Assembly: GCA_016205125.1 (NCBI GenBank)
Contig: JACQJE010000164.1
Span: 1-7,219 of the forward strand
Direction of reading: 5' to 3'
Length of the DNA stretch: 7,219 nucleotides
DNA from: Deltaproteobacteria bacterium
GTDB taxonomy: Bacteria > Bdellovibrionota > O2-12-FULL-43-9 > JACQJE01
Below the pieces are notes generated by a model. That model saw only the letters and a program-made list of their open reading frames with translations, was not told where the DNA came from and searched no databases. Positions 1-7,041 of the stretch are shown here, piece by piece. Numbering within the stretch: position 1 is the first letter of the stretch; every line of letters begins with the position of its first letter. The position numbers and the translations under genes are program-made.

Positions 1-47
1 CCCTAAGAATCTAGTGTAGTGATTCCAACACTTCTTTATTTATTATA

Positions 48-109
48 AATTGTCATCCTGAGGCGCAACCGAAGGATCTGGATTCTTCGCTTCGCTCAGA
101 ATGACAATT
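48..109. repeat. Short intergenic palindromic repeat
   Basis: Arms of 15 nt at 48-62 and 95-109 are inverted copies with one mismatch (C57 against A100, which is a G-U wobble in a minus-strand transcript). Inside them, 71-78 and 81-88 (GAAGGATC and GATTCTTC) form a second inverted pair with one wobble. The ATTGTCATCCTGAG...CTCAGAATGACAAT pattern resembles small interspersed palindromes that I recall from several unrelated bacterial genomes. Family membership is therefore recognition from memory and not a database result. It lies beyond the terminator of the minus-strand porin gene and encodes no protein. Confidence 0.7.
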
Positions 110-131
110 GGCTCATAATTCCTCAGAAGGC

Positions 132-163
132 AAAACCCCCTGGCAGTGCAACCTGCCAGGGGG
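132..163 (-). terminator. Rho-independent terminator of the porin gene
   Basis: A perfect 11-bp GC-rich stem (136-146 with 153-163, arm CCCCCTGGCAG) encloses a 6-nt loop. Read on the minus strand it is followed by TTTT (complement of 132-135) and lies 34 nt past the porin stop codon. Position, strand and tail all fit intrinsic termination of that gene. Confidence 0.9.
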
Positions 164-197
164 CTGATCCTTCGCCAGTTTTCTACCGCGGCCCTTA

Positions 198-1691
198 TTA
201 GAACGTCACAGCCGCGTTAAAGGCAAGGGCAAGAACTTCATTGGTCTGGAAGTTCTGCACTGCATTCCCTTTATAGAACTCTCCAGGAAAAAGGATCCCC
301 GCGTCGAGGCTCGTCGCAATATTCTTTGTCCACTGATAGCCAGCAGACCCATCCAGCTCAAAGCCTCTATTGAGATTCTGAGCATTATCGGTCGAAGCCC
401 GCTCAGCCGCATATCCCCAGACACCGTTCAAGCTCACCCAGAGATCTTTCCAGAGATCGTAGGAAGCTCCAAGGGCAGCATAGACAGTGTTGTGGATCGT
501 GTTTTGATATTCATTGGAGCCCGCATTCAACTCACCAAAACCGAGCGGGAGACGGCCAACACCCTGCTCAAACATAATGAGCGCGATATTGTAGTTGCGA
601 TCGAAGACAAACTCCCGATCTTCATCAGCATCACCGGCATGCGGCGGCTGGCCAGACGCATACCCTGCGCGACCCCAAACATCGAGCTTGCCGCGCGCAT
701 AGTCGGCTTCTGCCGCAAGGCCAAATTTGTTGGCGTCCACCTCACTTAACGGAGTCGGGGCCGGCCCAGTCGCAGCAAAGCCCTGTGGGCCAAAAATCCA
801 GACCGCTTCCACTGCTGTCCGCAGGGTGCCGTTCCAGAAGAGGTTCGGGAAGGTCTTATCCACATACCCGTCAAAAATATGCGCCGCGATATTGTTATTT
901 GCCTTATGGAAGAAGTAGTACATGAGCCCTGCTTCAAGGTCGTGATCGAGCCAGTTGTAAATGGCCCAAACACCCGAGTTAGTGGTCCTTCTGGAATGAT
1001 CATCACGATCGTCTTCATTGATGATGTCATAGAAAGGAACGAATGTCAGATTTCCAAAGGACGCTTCAAAGTTGACCGTATCTACTGTATCCTGAAAGTA
1101 ATCCCACACTCTGTTCCCATCATTCCACCACATTCCGAGACCAAAATGGCGCGGCATCCGACCCGCCCTCAGTGTCCCGTAGTCAGTGGCCCACTCGCCC
1201 CATACGCGCCTCACGAGGAAGTTCTCTTCGCCATTTCTCTCATTAGAGAATTGCGAAAAATCCCCAGCGAAAAGTCCTCTTGCGCCCGTTTGCCCTTCTC
1301 TCGCAAAGTTGGCATCCCCCCCTTGCGCAACCGCAGGACTCCCCCAATAAGCACCTCCTGTGAAGTTCAGGTTGTGGGGTGCCGCACCTCCTGAATCAGC
1401 CGCTCGATAACGGCCTGTTAAAATATCGGTCTGAAAGTAGACTCCGAGATCATCTGTAATATTGATCACCGGATTTAAACGGAGACGATGCAGGACAAAG
1501 GAGCGGTTATCTTGCTCGAGAAAACCATCTCCGTCTGTGTCGAAGTCTTCGTTTTGGTTGAGATCAAGAGCATCAAATAAGCGGTAGCCCACGCGCCAGT
1601 TCCCGTCGAATGTAATACTAGCAGCAAACGACGCGGTGGTCAGCGCAAGAGCCCCGCACGCTGCCATTAGGGTTGCTAGTAATCTTCTCAT
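198..1691 (-). CDS. Porin-like outer-membrane beta-barrel protein
   Basis: This 497-residue protein is predicted to be an exported outer-membrane barrel. The start at 1691 is preferred over an upstream ATG at 1742 because it has a strong GAGGAGG 8 nt upstream and begins a clear signal peptide: MRRLL, a hydrophobic stretch, then ASFA|A with likely cleavage near residue 23. The mature part has many aromatic-rich alternating strands with Gly/Asn/Asp-rich turns and ends in phenylalanine (AAVTF), as expected for BAM-assembled barrels. A conserved-looking segment sits near residues 174-192 (LRAGRMPRHFGLGMWWNDG), similar in style to alginate-export or carbohydrate-selective porins. Residues 51-62 (DTDGDGFLEQDN) resemble an EF-hand or type-3-repeat calcium loop, with Asn instead of Glu at position 12. 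The substrate is unknown. It is a single-gene unit with its own terminator and probably its own promoter. Confidence 0.8.
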   Translation of the reverse strand: MRRLLATLMAACGALALTTASFAASITFDGNWRVGYRLFDALDLNQNEDFDTDGDGFLEQDNRSFVLHRLRLNPVINITDDLGVYFQTDILTGRYRAADSGGAAPHNLNFTGGAYWGSPAVAQGGDANFAREGQTGARGLFAGDFSQFSNERNGEENFLVRRVWGEWATDYGTLRAGRMPRHFGLGMWWNDGNRVWDYFQDTVDTVNFEASFGNLTFVPFYDIINEDDRDDHSRRTTNSGVWAIYNWLDHDLEAGLMYYFFHKANNNIAAHIFDGYVDKTFPNLFWNGTLRTAVEAVWIFGPQGFAATGPAPTPLSEVDANKFGLAAEADYARGKLDVWGRAGYASGQPPHAGDADEDREFVFDRNYNIALIMFEQGVGRLPLGFGELNAGSNEYQNTIHNTVYAALGASYDLWKDLWVSLNGVWGYAAERASTDNAQNLNRGFELDGSAGYQWTKNIATSLDAGILFPGEFYKGNAVQNFQTNEVLALAFNAAVTF

Positions 1692-1699
1692 CGTTAGTT

Positions 1700-1706
1700 C
1701 CTCCTC
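1700..1706 (-). promoter_or_regulatory. Ribosome binding site that sets the porin start
   Basis: GAGGAGG on the minus strand, 8 nt before the ATG at 1691. It selects the start that leaves a proper signal peptide and rules against the in-frame ATG at 1742, which would put 17 hydrophilic residues in front of it. Confidence 0.85.
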
Positions 1707-1863
1707 ACTCGTGTTTACAAGACCACTCTTTCCCAATCGCACCGCAGCGCCAACATACCGCCCAACGGAAAAAGGCGTACTTTGCCAGCCACTGACTCAA
1801 ATCCTTTCTCATCAGGCCAAGAGACTTACTTATTTTAAAAACGATTTGGCCTTTTTTACTGAT

Positions 1864-1889
1864 AGAATGCGTGATGCACAGAGCATTCT
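1864..1889 (-). other. Small hairpin in the porin leader
   Basis: AGAATGC (1864-1870) and GCATTCT (1883-1889) can pair as a 7-bp stem with a 12-nt loop. It would lie near the 5' end of the porin transcript if the promoter at 1902-1930 is correct. No known riboswitch or other leader family is recognised, and a stem of this size can occur by chance. Confidence 0.3.
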
Positions 1890-1901
1890 CTTTGTAAAAT
1901 C

Positions 1902-1930
1902 ACGCTAACATGCGTCTTTGGGGTTGTCAA
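1902..1930 (-). promoter_or_regulatory. Candidate promoter of the porin gene
   Basis: On the minus strand a perfect TTGACA (1925-1930) is followed, after 17 nt, by TAGCGT (1902-1907). TG one base before the latter suggests an extended -10. The -10 hexamer is weak. If used, it gives a leader of about 200 nt before the ATG at 1691. Apart from this promoter, the leader and the groEL-side hairpin, I see no gene in 1692-2060. Confidence 0.4.
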
Positions 1931-1968
1931 GTTATGTTGCATGCTCAGAAATCAGACAGCTCAAATGC

Positions 1969-2028
1969 AACAGCGGCGCCTCCTCCAGGGAAATATCTCT
2001 TTAAGAGGAGAGCGCCGCTGTTTTATTT
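1969..2028. terminator. Hairpin terminator downstream of groEL
   Basis: Arms 1969-1979 and 2012-2022 pair perfectly over 11 bp (AACAGCGGCGC). After a single bulged A at 2011, 1980-1985 pairs with 2005-2010 for 6 more bp. The loop is 19 nt. It lies about 40 nt past the groEL stop and is the only strong stem between groEL and the porin gene, so it probably ends the groESL transcript. The better T-tract (TTTTATTT, 2021-2028) is on the plus-strand side. The groEL-facing side has only TTGCATTT. It may work in both directions. Confidence 0.7.
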
Positions 2029-2060
2029 CAGCTTCGCACCGAAGCGTTATGTGACGCTGT

Positions 2061-3713
<1,653 letters not shown>

Positions 3714-3743
3714 TTAAATAATGATGCAAATGCAAAAAATCAT

Positions 3744-4031
3744 TTACTTGGTAACCGCGAGGATATCGTCTTCCCTCAAAATGAGATAATCTTCATCGTT
3801 GAGTTTGATCTCTGTCCCTGCGTATTTCCCGAAGAGCACACGATCTCCTGCTTTGACATCCAGAGGCCGGCACTCCCCTTTTTCGTTTATCCGACCACTC
3901 CCTACAGCAATCACCTTCCCTTCCATCGGCTTTTCTTTTGCTGTCTCGGGAATGATAATTCCACCCTTTGTCTTTTCTTCCTGCTCAACGCGCTGGACAA
4001 TAACGCGATCATGTAATGGTCTGATATTCAT
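3744..4031 (-). CDS. groES: Co-chaperonin GroES (Hsp10)
   Basis: This 95-residue protein is the heptameric lid of the GroEL chamber. It begins [16 protein letters not shown], the typical family start. It carries the mobile loop at about 17-33, with the GGIIIP contact motif at 23-28, and continues through the beta-barrel core with [15 protein letters not shown] (61-75) to [13 protein letters not shown]. An in-frame ATG at 4052 would add seven residues. The start at 4031 is preferred because it matches the family length and is preceded by AAGGAGGG (4042-4049), although that spacing of 10 nt is slightly long. It is the first gene of the groES-groEL operon. Confidence 0.98.
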   Translation of the reverse strand: MNIRPLHDRVIVQRVEQEEKTKGGIIIPETAKEKPMEGKVIAVGSGRINEKGECRPLDVKAGDRVLFGKYAGTEIKLNDEDYLILREDDILAVTK

Positions 4032-4041
4032 CTGTACATCA

Positions 4042-4049
4042 CCCTCCTT
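4042..4049 (-). promoter_or_regulatory. Ribosome binding site that sets the groES start
   Basis: AAGGAGGG on the minus strand ends 10 nt before the ATG at 4031. It overlaps codons of the longer in-frame alternative starting at 4052, which argues for the shorter GroES. Confidence 0.75.
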
Positions 4050-4103
4050 CATTGATTAACCAAAAGTATTGAGAAAAACGGACCGTTAAACTTTCCACGG
4101 CCG

Positions 4104-4132
4104 AATATGTGTACGCTTTCTCATGAAGTCAA
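4104..4132 (-). promoter_or_regulatory. Candidate sigma70-type promoter of groES-groEL
   Basis: On the minus strand TTGACT (4127-4132) is separated by exactly 17 nt from CATATT (4104-4109). This predicts a transcription start near 4097 and a leader of about 65 nt. I searched 4032-4283 for the CIRCE operator (TTAGCACTC-N9-GAGTGCTAA) and for a convincing sigma32 promoter and found neither. Confidence 0.5.
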
Positions 4133-4221
4133 ACTGGAACTCCGGGACTCCTGACCGAAGGAAAGTGACATGTATCATAAGCAAATAGGAAAATCAATAA
4201 AAACGATAACTTCTTTCTCGA

Positions 4222-4251
4222 TTGAGTTTATGCTCCCCTTTGGTCTATGAT
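4222..4251 (+). promoter_or_regulatory. Candidate promoter of the nucleoside-salvage operon
   Basis: TTGAGT (4222-4227) and TATGAT (4246-4251) are 18 nt apart. They predict a start near 4258 and a leader of about 26 nt before the GTG at 4284. It is divergent from the groES promoter, about 90 nt away. Confidence 0.55.
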
Positions 4252-4283
4252 CGGAAAATGTCAGTCCCTTTGGGAGAGAGAAG

Positions 4284-5156
4284 GTGGGGTTACACTATCT
4301 ATTTGAAGAAACTCAGGAACTCGATCGGGCTCGCAAAACAGCGTCCTATATAATGAGGGAATTTAAGGAGCGGCCCCGGGTCGGCGTTGTTCTCGGCTCG
4401 GGATGGGGGGAGTTTGTCAAGGAGGTAAAAGTAGAAAAATCTTTTAATTACGCTGAGTTGCAAAATTTCCAAGTCCCTTCTGTCAAGGGGCACAAGGGGG
4501 AGCTCCTTTTCGCCCGAATGGGCGGCCTCCCAGCCGTGATTCTCAGCGGGCGGATTCACTCCTATGAGGGCTATCCCCTCCATCAAGTCACTTTTCCGAT
4601 CCGCGTTCTGTCCCAGCTTGGGGTTGAGATCTGCGTTCTCACCAATGCTTCGGGGGGATTAAATCAGACCTTTCGGGCAGGTGATACCCTCCTTGTCACG
4701 GATCATATCAATCTGATGGGGGTTGATCCCCTCCGGGGAATACGCCCCGCTCCAGAGCGCTCCCCCTTCCTCGACCAGCGGAATATCTATCACCCGATTT
4801 GCGCCGATGTTGTCCGCCGCACAGCCTCTTCTCTATCCATTCCTCTTCGTGAAGGGGTTTATATTGCCCTGAGCGGTCCATGTTACGAAACGGCCGCAGA
4901 AGTGCACATGCTTCGTACCCTTGGAGGAGATGCTGTCGGGATGTCAACTGTTCCTGAAGTCATTGTCGCTCATCGGGAAAGGCTTTGGGTCTGCACACTC
5001 TCCTGCATTGCCAATGTCGGAAGCGATATGCGCAATGTTGACCTTGACCACGAATCAGTATTAGCTGTTCTGCGTAAAGGGGCTAAAAGTCGTGCTCAAT
5101 TGCTCATCCAGGCGATCCCCCTGATGGTTGAAGAGCGGGATAAACAGAACAAGTAA
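4284..5156 (+). CDS. Purine nucleoside phosphorylase, trimeric 6-oxopurine type
   Basis: This 290-residue enzyme should cleave inosine, guanosine and their deoxy forms with phosphate to give the base and (deoxy)ribose-1-phosphate (EC 2.4.2.1) in cytosolic purine salvage. Family motifs occur in order: VVLGSGWG (36-42, with phosphate-site S39), KGHKG (H70), SGRIHSYEG (R90, H92, Y94, E95), TNASGG (120-125), GPCYET (198-203, with base-binding E202), VGMSTVPE (218-225, M220), then N244 and H256. E202 with N244 fits the 6-oxopurine phosphorylases better than methylthioadenosine phosphorylase. The length is near the usual 270-290. The start is GTG at 4284, with GGGAG (4272-4276) 7 nt upstream. The ATG at 4258 is out of frame. 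It is the first gene of the operon and its stop lies 11 nt before the cytidine deaminase start. The symbol could be punA or deoD by different naming habits, so none is given. Confidence 0.95.
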   Translation: MGLHYLFEETQELDRARKTASYIMREFKERPRVGVVLGSGWGEFVKEVKVEKSFNYAELQNFQVPSVKGHKGELLFARMGGLPAVILSGRIHSYEGYPLHQVTFPIRVLSQLGVEICVLTNASGGLNQTFRAGDTLLVTDHINLMGVDPLRGIRPAPERSPFLDQRNIYHPICADVVRRTASSLSIPLREGVYIALSGPCYETAAEVHMLRTLGGDAVGMSTVPEVIVAHRERLWVCTLSCIANVGSDMRNVDLDHESVLAVLRKGAKSRAQLLIQAIPLMVEERDKQNK

Positions 5157-5167
5157 CGGAGAAGAGA

Positions 5168-5584
5168 ATGCGTACTAATCCTCTCATAAAATCCGCCATT
5201 GAAGCTGTAAAACAGGCGCATGCCCCCTATTCCCGCTTCCTGGTTGGCGCCGCTCTCCTCACGAAAGAGGGGACCATTTTCCCAGGCTGTAATATTGAAG
5301 CAGGCGTGCCGATTGGCATCTGCGCAGAACGCGCTGCCCTCTGCAACGCTGTCATTCATGGAGAAAAACAATTTCTTGAACTCGCAATCTACACAAAAAC
5401 ACGCACGCACACGTCTCCCTGCGGGGTCTGCCGGCAGATGCTCTCAGAATTTTCGCGGGATCTGATGATTCACTCCGTCAATGAGAAAAAGGAAGTCGTC
5501 ACTTGGCGTCTCTCCGATCTTCTCCCCTATCCCTTCATCGCAGAAGAGGCAGGAGCCTATTCTCGCGAAACAGGAAAGAAATGA
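5168..5584 (+). CDS. cdd: Cytidine deaminase
   Basis: This 138-residue zinc enzyme should hydrolyse cytidine and deoxycytidine to uridine and deoxyuridine plus ammonia (EC 3.5.4.5). It has the small homotetrameric form's layout: APYSRFLVGAAL (19-30), the ribose-binding GCNIE (N42, E44), CAERAA with zinc ligand C52 and catalytic proton shuttle E54, and PCGVCRQ with zinc ligands C85 and C88. WRLSDLLPYPF (113-123) matches the family's C-terminal LLP-x-x-F. Residues 45-50 (AGVPIG) differ from the commoner NASYG-type sequence, a mild variation. GGAG (5158-5161) lies 6 nt before the ATG. The gene sits 11 nt after the phosphorylase and its stop overlaps the next start (ATGA), so all three are one transcript and probably translationally coupled. 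Confidence 0.95.
   Translation: MRTNPLIKSAIEAVKQAHAPYSRFLVGAALLTKEGTIFPGCNIEAGVPIGICAERAALCNAVIHGEKQFLELAIYTKTRTHTSPCGVCRQMLSEFSRDLMIHSVNEKKEVVTWRLSDLLPYPFIAEEAGAYSRETGKK
5572..5575 (+). promoter_or_regulatory. Ribosome binding site that sets the amidohydrolase start
   Basis: AGGA lies 5 nt before the ATG at 5581, inside the end of the cytidine deaminase gene. The ATGA overlap at 5581-5584 and the loss of family similarity upstream rule out the longer in-frame start at 5503. Confidence 0.75.
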
Positions 5585-6978
5585 GAGTTCCTTCCGCTCT
5601 GCTGATCCGAAACGGCCTGATTGTGACCATGAATCGATGGGATGAGATCTTTCGCGGCGACATCGTGATCAAAGGGAATAAGATTGCAGAGATCATTAAA
5701 CACTCGCTAAAGGGGGGAGTCTCCTCCGTCCGCGGGGAGGGTATCCCTCTGGGGACGGAGGGGACTCTCCCCTTTGACACCGGTGATGTGCGGGTGATCG
5801 ACGCAGCCGATGCGCTAGTCCTCCCCGGATTCATTCAGACCCACACCCACATCTGTCAAACGCTCTTCCGGGGAATGGCTGAAGGGGTTCCTCTTCTGAC
5901 ATGGCTCAAAAAATTCATTTGGCCGCTGGAAGCTGCATTGACGGAAGAATCTCTCTATGCGGCAAGCCTCCTCGGAATCAGCGAGCTCCTCCGTTCTGGC
6001 ACAACGTCCATTCTCGACATGGGGACGGTGAGACATACGGAGGCTGTTTTTTCAGCCTCTGCGGAGATGGGAATTCGCGCCTGGATCGGGAATGTCTTGA
6101 TGGATTCCAAGTTCTGTCCGAATGAACTGCGGGAAAGCGCATCGCAGGCAGTGAAACGCTGCGACACGCTCTATTCCCAGTGGCATGGCAAAGAAAATGG
6201 GCGCCTCCATTACGCAGCAGCACCCCGCTTTGCCCTCTCTTGTACGGAAAACCTTCTGCGCCAAATCACCGCATTTGCAGAAGAACGCCATCTTCTCATT
6301 CACACTCACGCCGCGGAACAAGAAGAAGAGGCAGCGTTGGTAAAGAAAGAGACAGGATATTTTAATATTGAATGGCACGATCGCCTGGGGATGACAGGCC
6401 CCCGCCTCTGTCTCGCCCATTGCGTCTGGCCGCAAGAGAGAGAGATCGGCATTCTTAAACAAAAGGGGGTTAAAGTCCTCCACTGCCCCTCCAGCAATGC
6501 AAAGCTCGCCTCCGGAATTGCCCCCGTTCAGCGCTATCTCAAAGAGGAGATTGCTGTCTCTCTCGGCTCTGATGGGGCGGCTTGCAATAATGCACTCGAT
6601 CTGTTTCTGGAGATGCGGGCCGCCGCTCAGCTTCAGAGCCTCAAATATGGGGCCGGCGCACTCTCTGCCAAAGAGATTGTGGCGATGGCGACCAGAGAAG
6701 GGGCAAGGGCTCTTGGAAAAGAGGCTGAGCTCGGCGCGATTGAAAAGGGATATCTTGCAGATCTTGTCATTCTGGATGTCAGCTCGCCCAGCGTAGTCAG
6801 CGCGGCTTCCGATCCCTACACGCATCTCGTCTTCAGTGCGAAAGCGCAAGATGTCCGCTACACGATCGTTGATGGAAAAGTTCTCGTTGACGAACGCAAT
6901 ATTCTGCCACTCGAACGGCATCGCGACTTGCGGGAGAAGGCCATCCAGTGGAGATCGCACTTCGCTGCCCTCGTTTAG
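5581..6978 (+). CDS. Amidohydrolase-superfamily deaminase (purine or nucleoside type)
   Basis: This 465-residue metal-dependent TIM-barrel hydrolase belongs to the group holding methylthioadenosine/SAH deaminase, 5'-deoxyadenosine deaminase and the TrzN/AtzA chlorohydrolases. The N-terminal small domain is about 5-80. The metal site is H88 and H90 (PGFIQTHTH), H243 and E246 (HTHAAE), H280 (LAHC) and D331 (GSDG). The PLLTWLKKFIWPLE and LLRSGTTSILDMG segments are typical of this group. The C-terminal KGYLADLVILD then rebuilds the small domain. Its place after nucleoside phosphorylase and cytidine deaminase suggests that it deaminates an adenine- or guanine-type compound, perhaps adenosine or 5'-deoxyadenosine to inosine forms that the phosphorylase could use. 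The exact substrate cannot be read from sequence. Residues 43-65 are encoded by a palindromic insertion (5709-5775). Without them HxH would fall at 65/67, the position known in TrzN. Confidence 0.88.
   Translation: MRVPSALLIRNGLIVTMNRWDEIFRGDIVIKGNKIAEIIKHSLKGGVSSVRGEGIPLGTEGTLPFDTGDVRVIDAADALVLPGFIQTHTHICQTLFRGMAEGVPLLTWLKKFIWPLEAALTEESLYAASLLGISELLRSGTTSILDMGTVRHTEAVFSASAEMGIRAWIGNVLMDSKFCPNELRESASQAVKRCDTLYSQWHGKENGRLHYAAAPRFALSCTENLLRQITAFAEERHLLIHTHAAEQEEEAALVKKETGYFNIEWHDRLGMTGPRLCLAHCVWPQEREIGILKQKGVKVLHCPSSNAKLASGIAPVQRYLKEEIAVSLGSDGAACNNALDLFLEMRAAAQLQSLKYGAGALSAKEIVAMATREGARALGKEAELGAIEKGYLADLVILDVSSPSVVSAASDPYTHLVFSAKAQDVRYTIVDGKVLVDERNILPLERHRDLREKAIQWRSHFAALV
5709..5775 (+). repeat. 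Palindromic element inserted in frame in the amidohydrolase gene
   Basis: Arms 5709-5731 and 5753-5775 are 23-nt inverted copies differing at two positions (5716 and 5722). Both differences are G-U pairs in the mRNA, so the arms could pair along their whole length. The 21-nt centre contains another hairpin, GAGGG (5737-5741) with CCCTC (5745-5749) and a 3-nt loop. It encodes residues 43-65, rich in Gly and Ser, between the small-domain strand ending IAEII and the conserved VRVIDA. No target duplication is evident. No second copy is seen in this window. Confidence 0.85.
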
Positions 6979-7001
6979 TGTTCGGAAAGAGTGATCTGCT
7001 A

Positions 7002-7018
7002 CGGCTTGCAGCAAGCCG
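7002..7018 (+). other. Small hairpin after the amidohydrolase gene
   Basis: CGGCTTG (7002-7008) and CAAGCCG (7012-7018) form a 7-bp stem with a CAG loop, 23 nt past the stop at 6978. There is no T-tract after it (CAATAACATT follows), so it is not a good intrinsic terminator. It may protect the mRNA end, or it may be a decayed part of the neighbouring repeat. Confidence 0.4.
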
Positions 7019-7041
7019 CAATAACATTGTATTTGAATTGA

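Noticed and set aside
879..1394. Plus-strand open frame inside the porin gene
   Set aside because: It is antisense to the porin coding region, with no ribosome binding site or domain-like pattern.
4141..4200. Sigma32-like heat-shock promoter upstream of groES
   Set aside because: Neither a CTTGAAA-like -35 nor a CCCCAT-like -10 at a suitable distance could be found on the minus strand.
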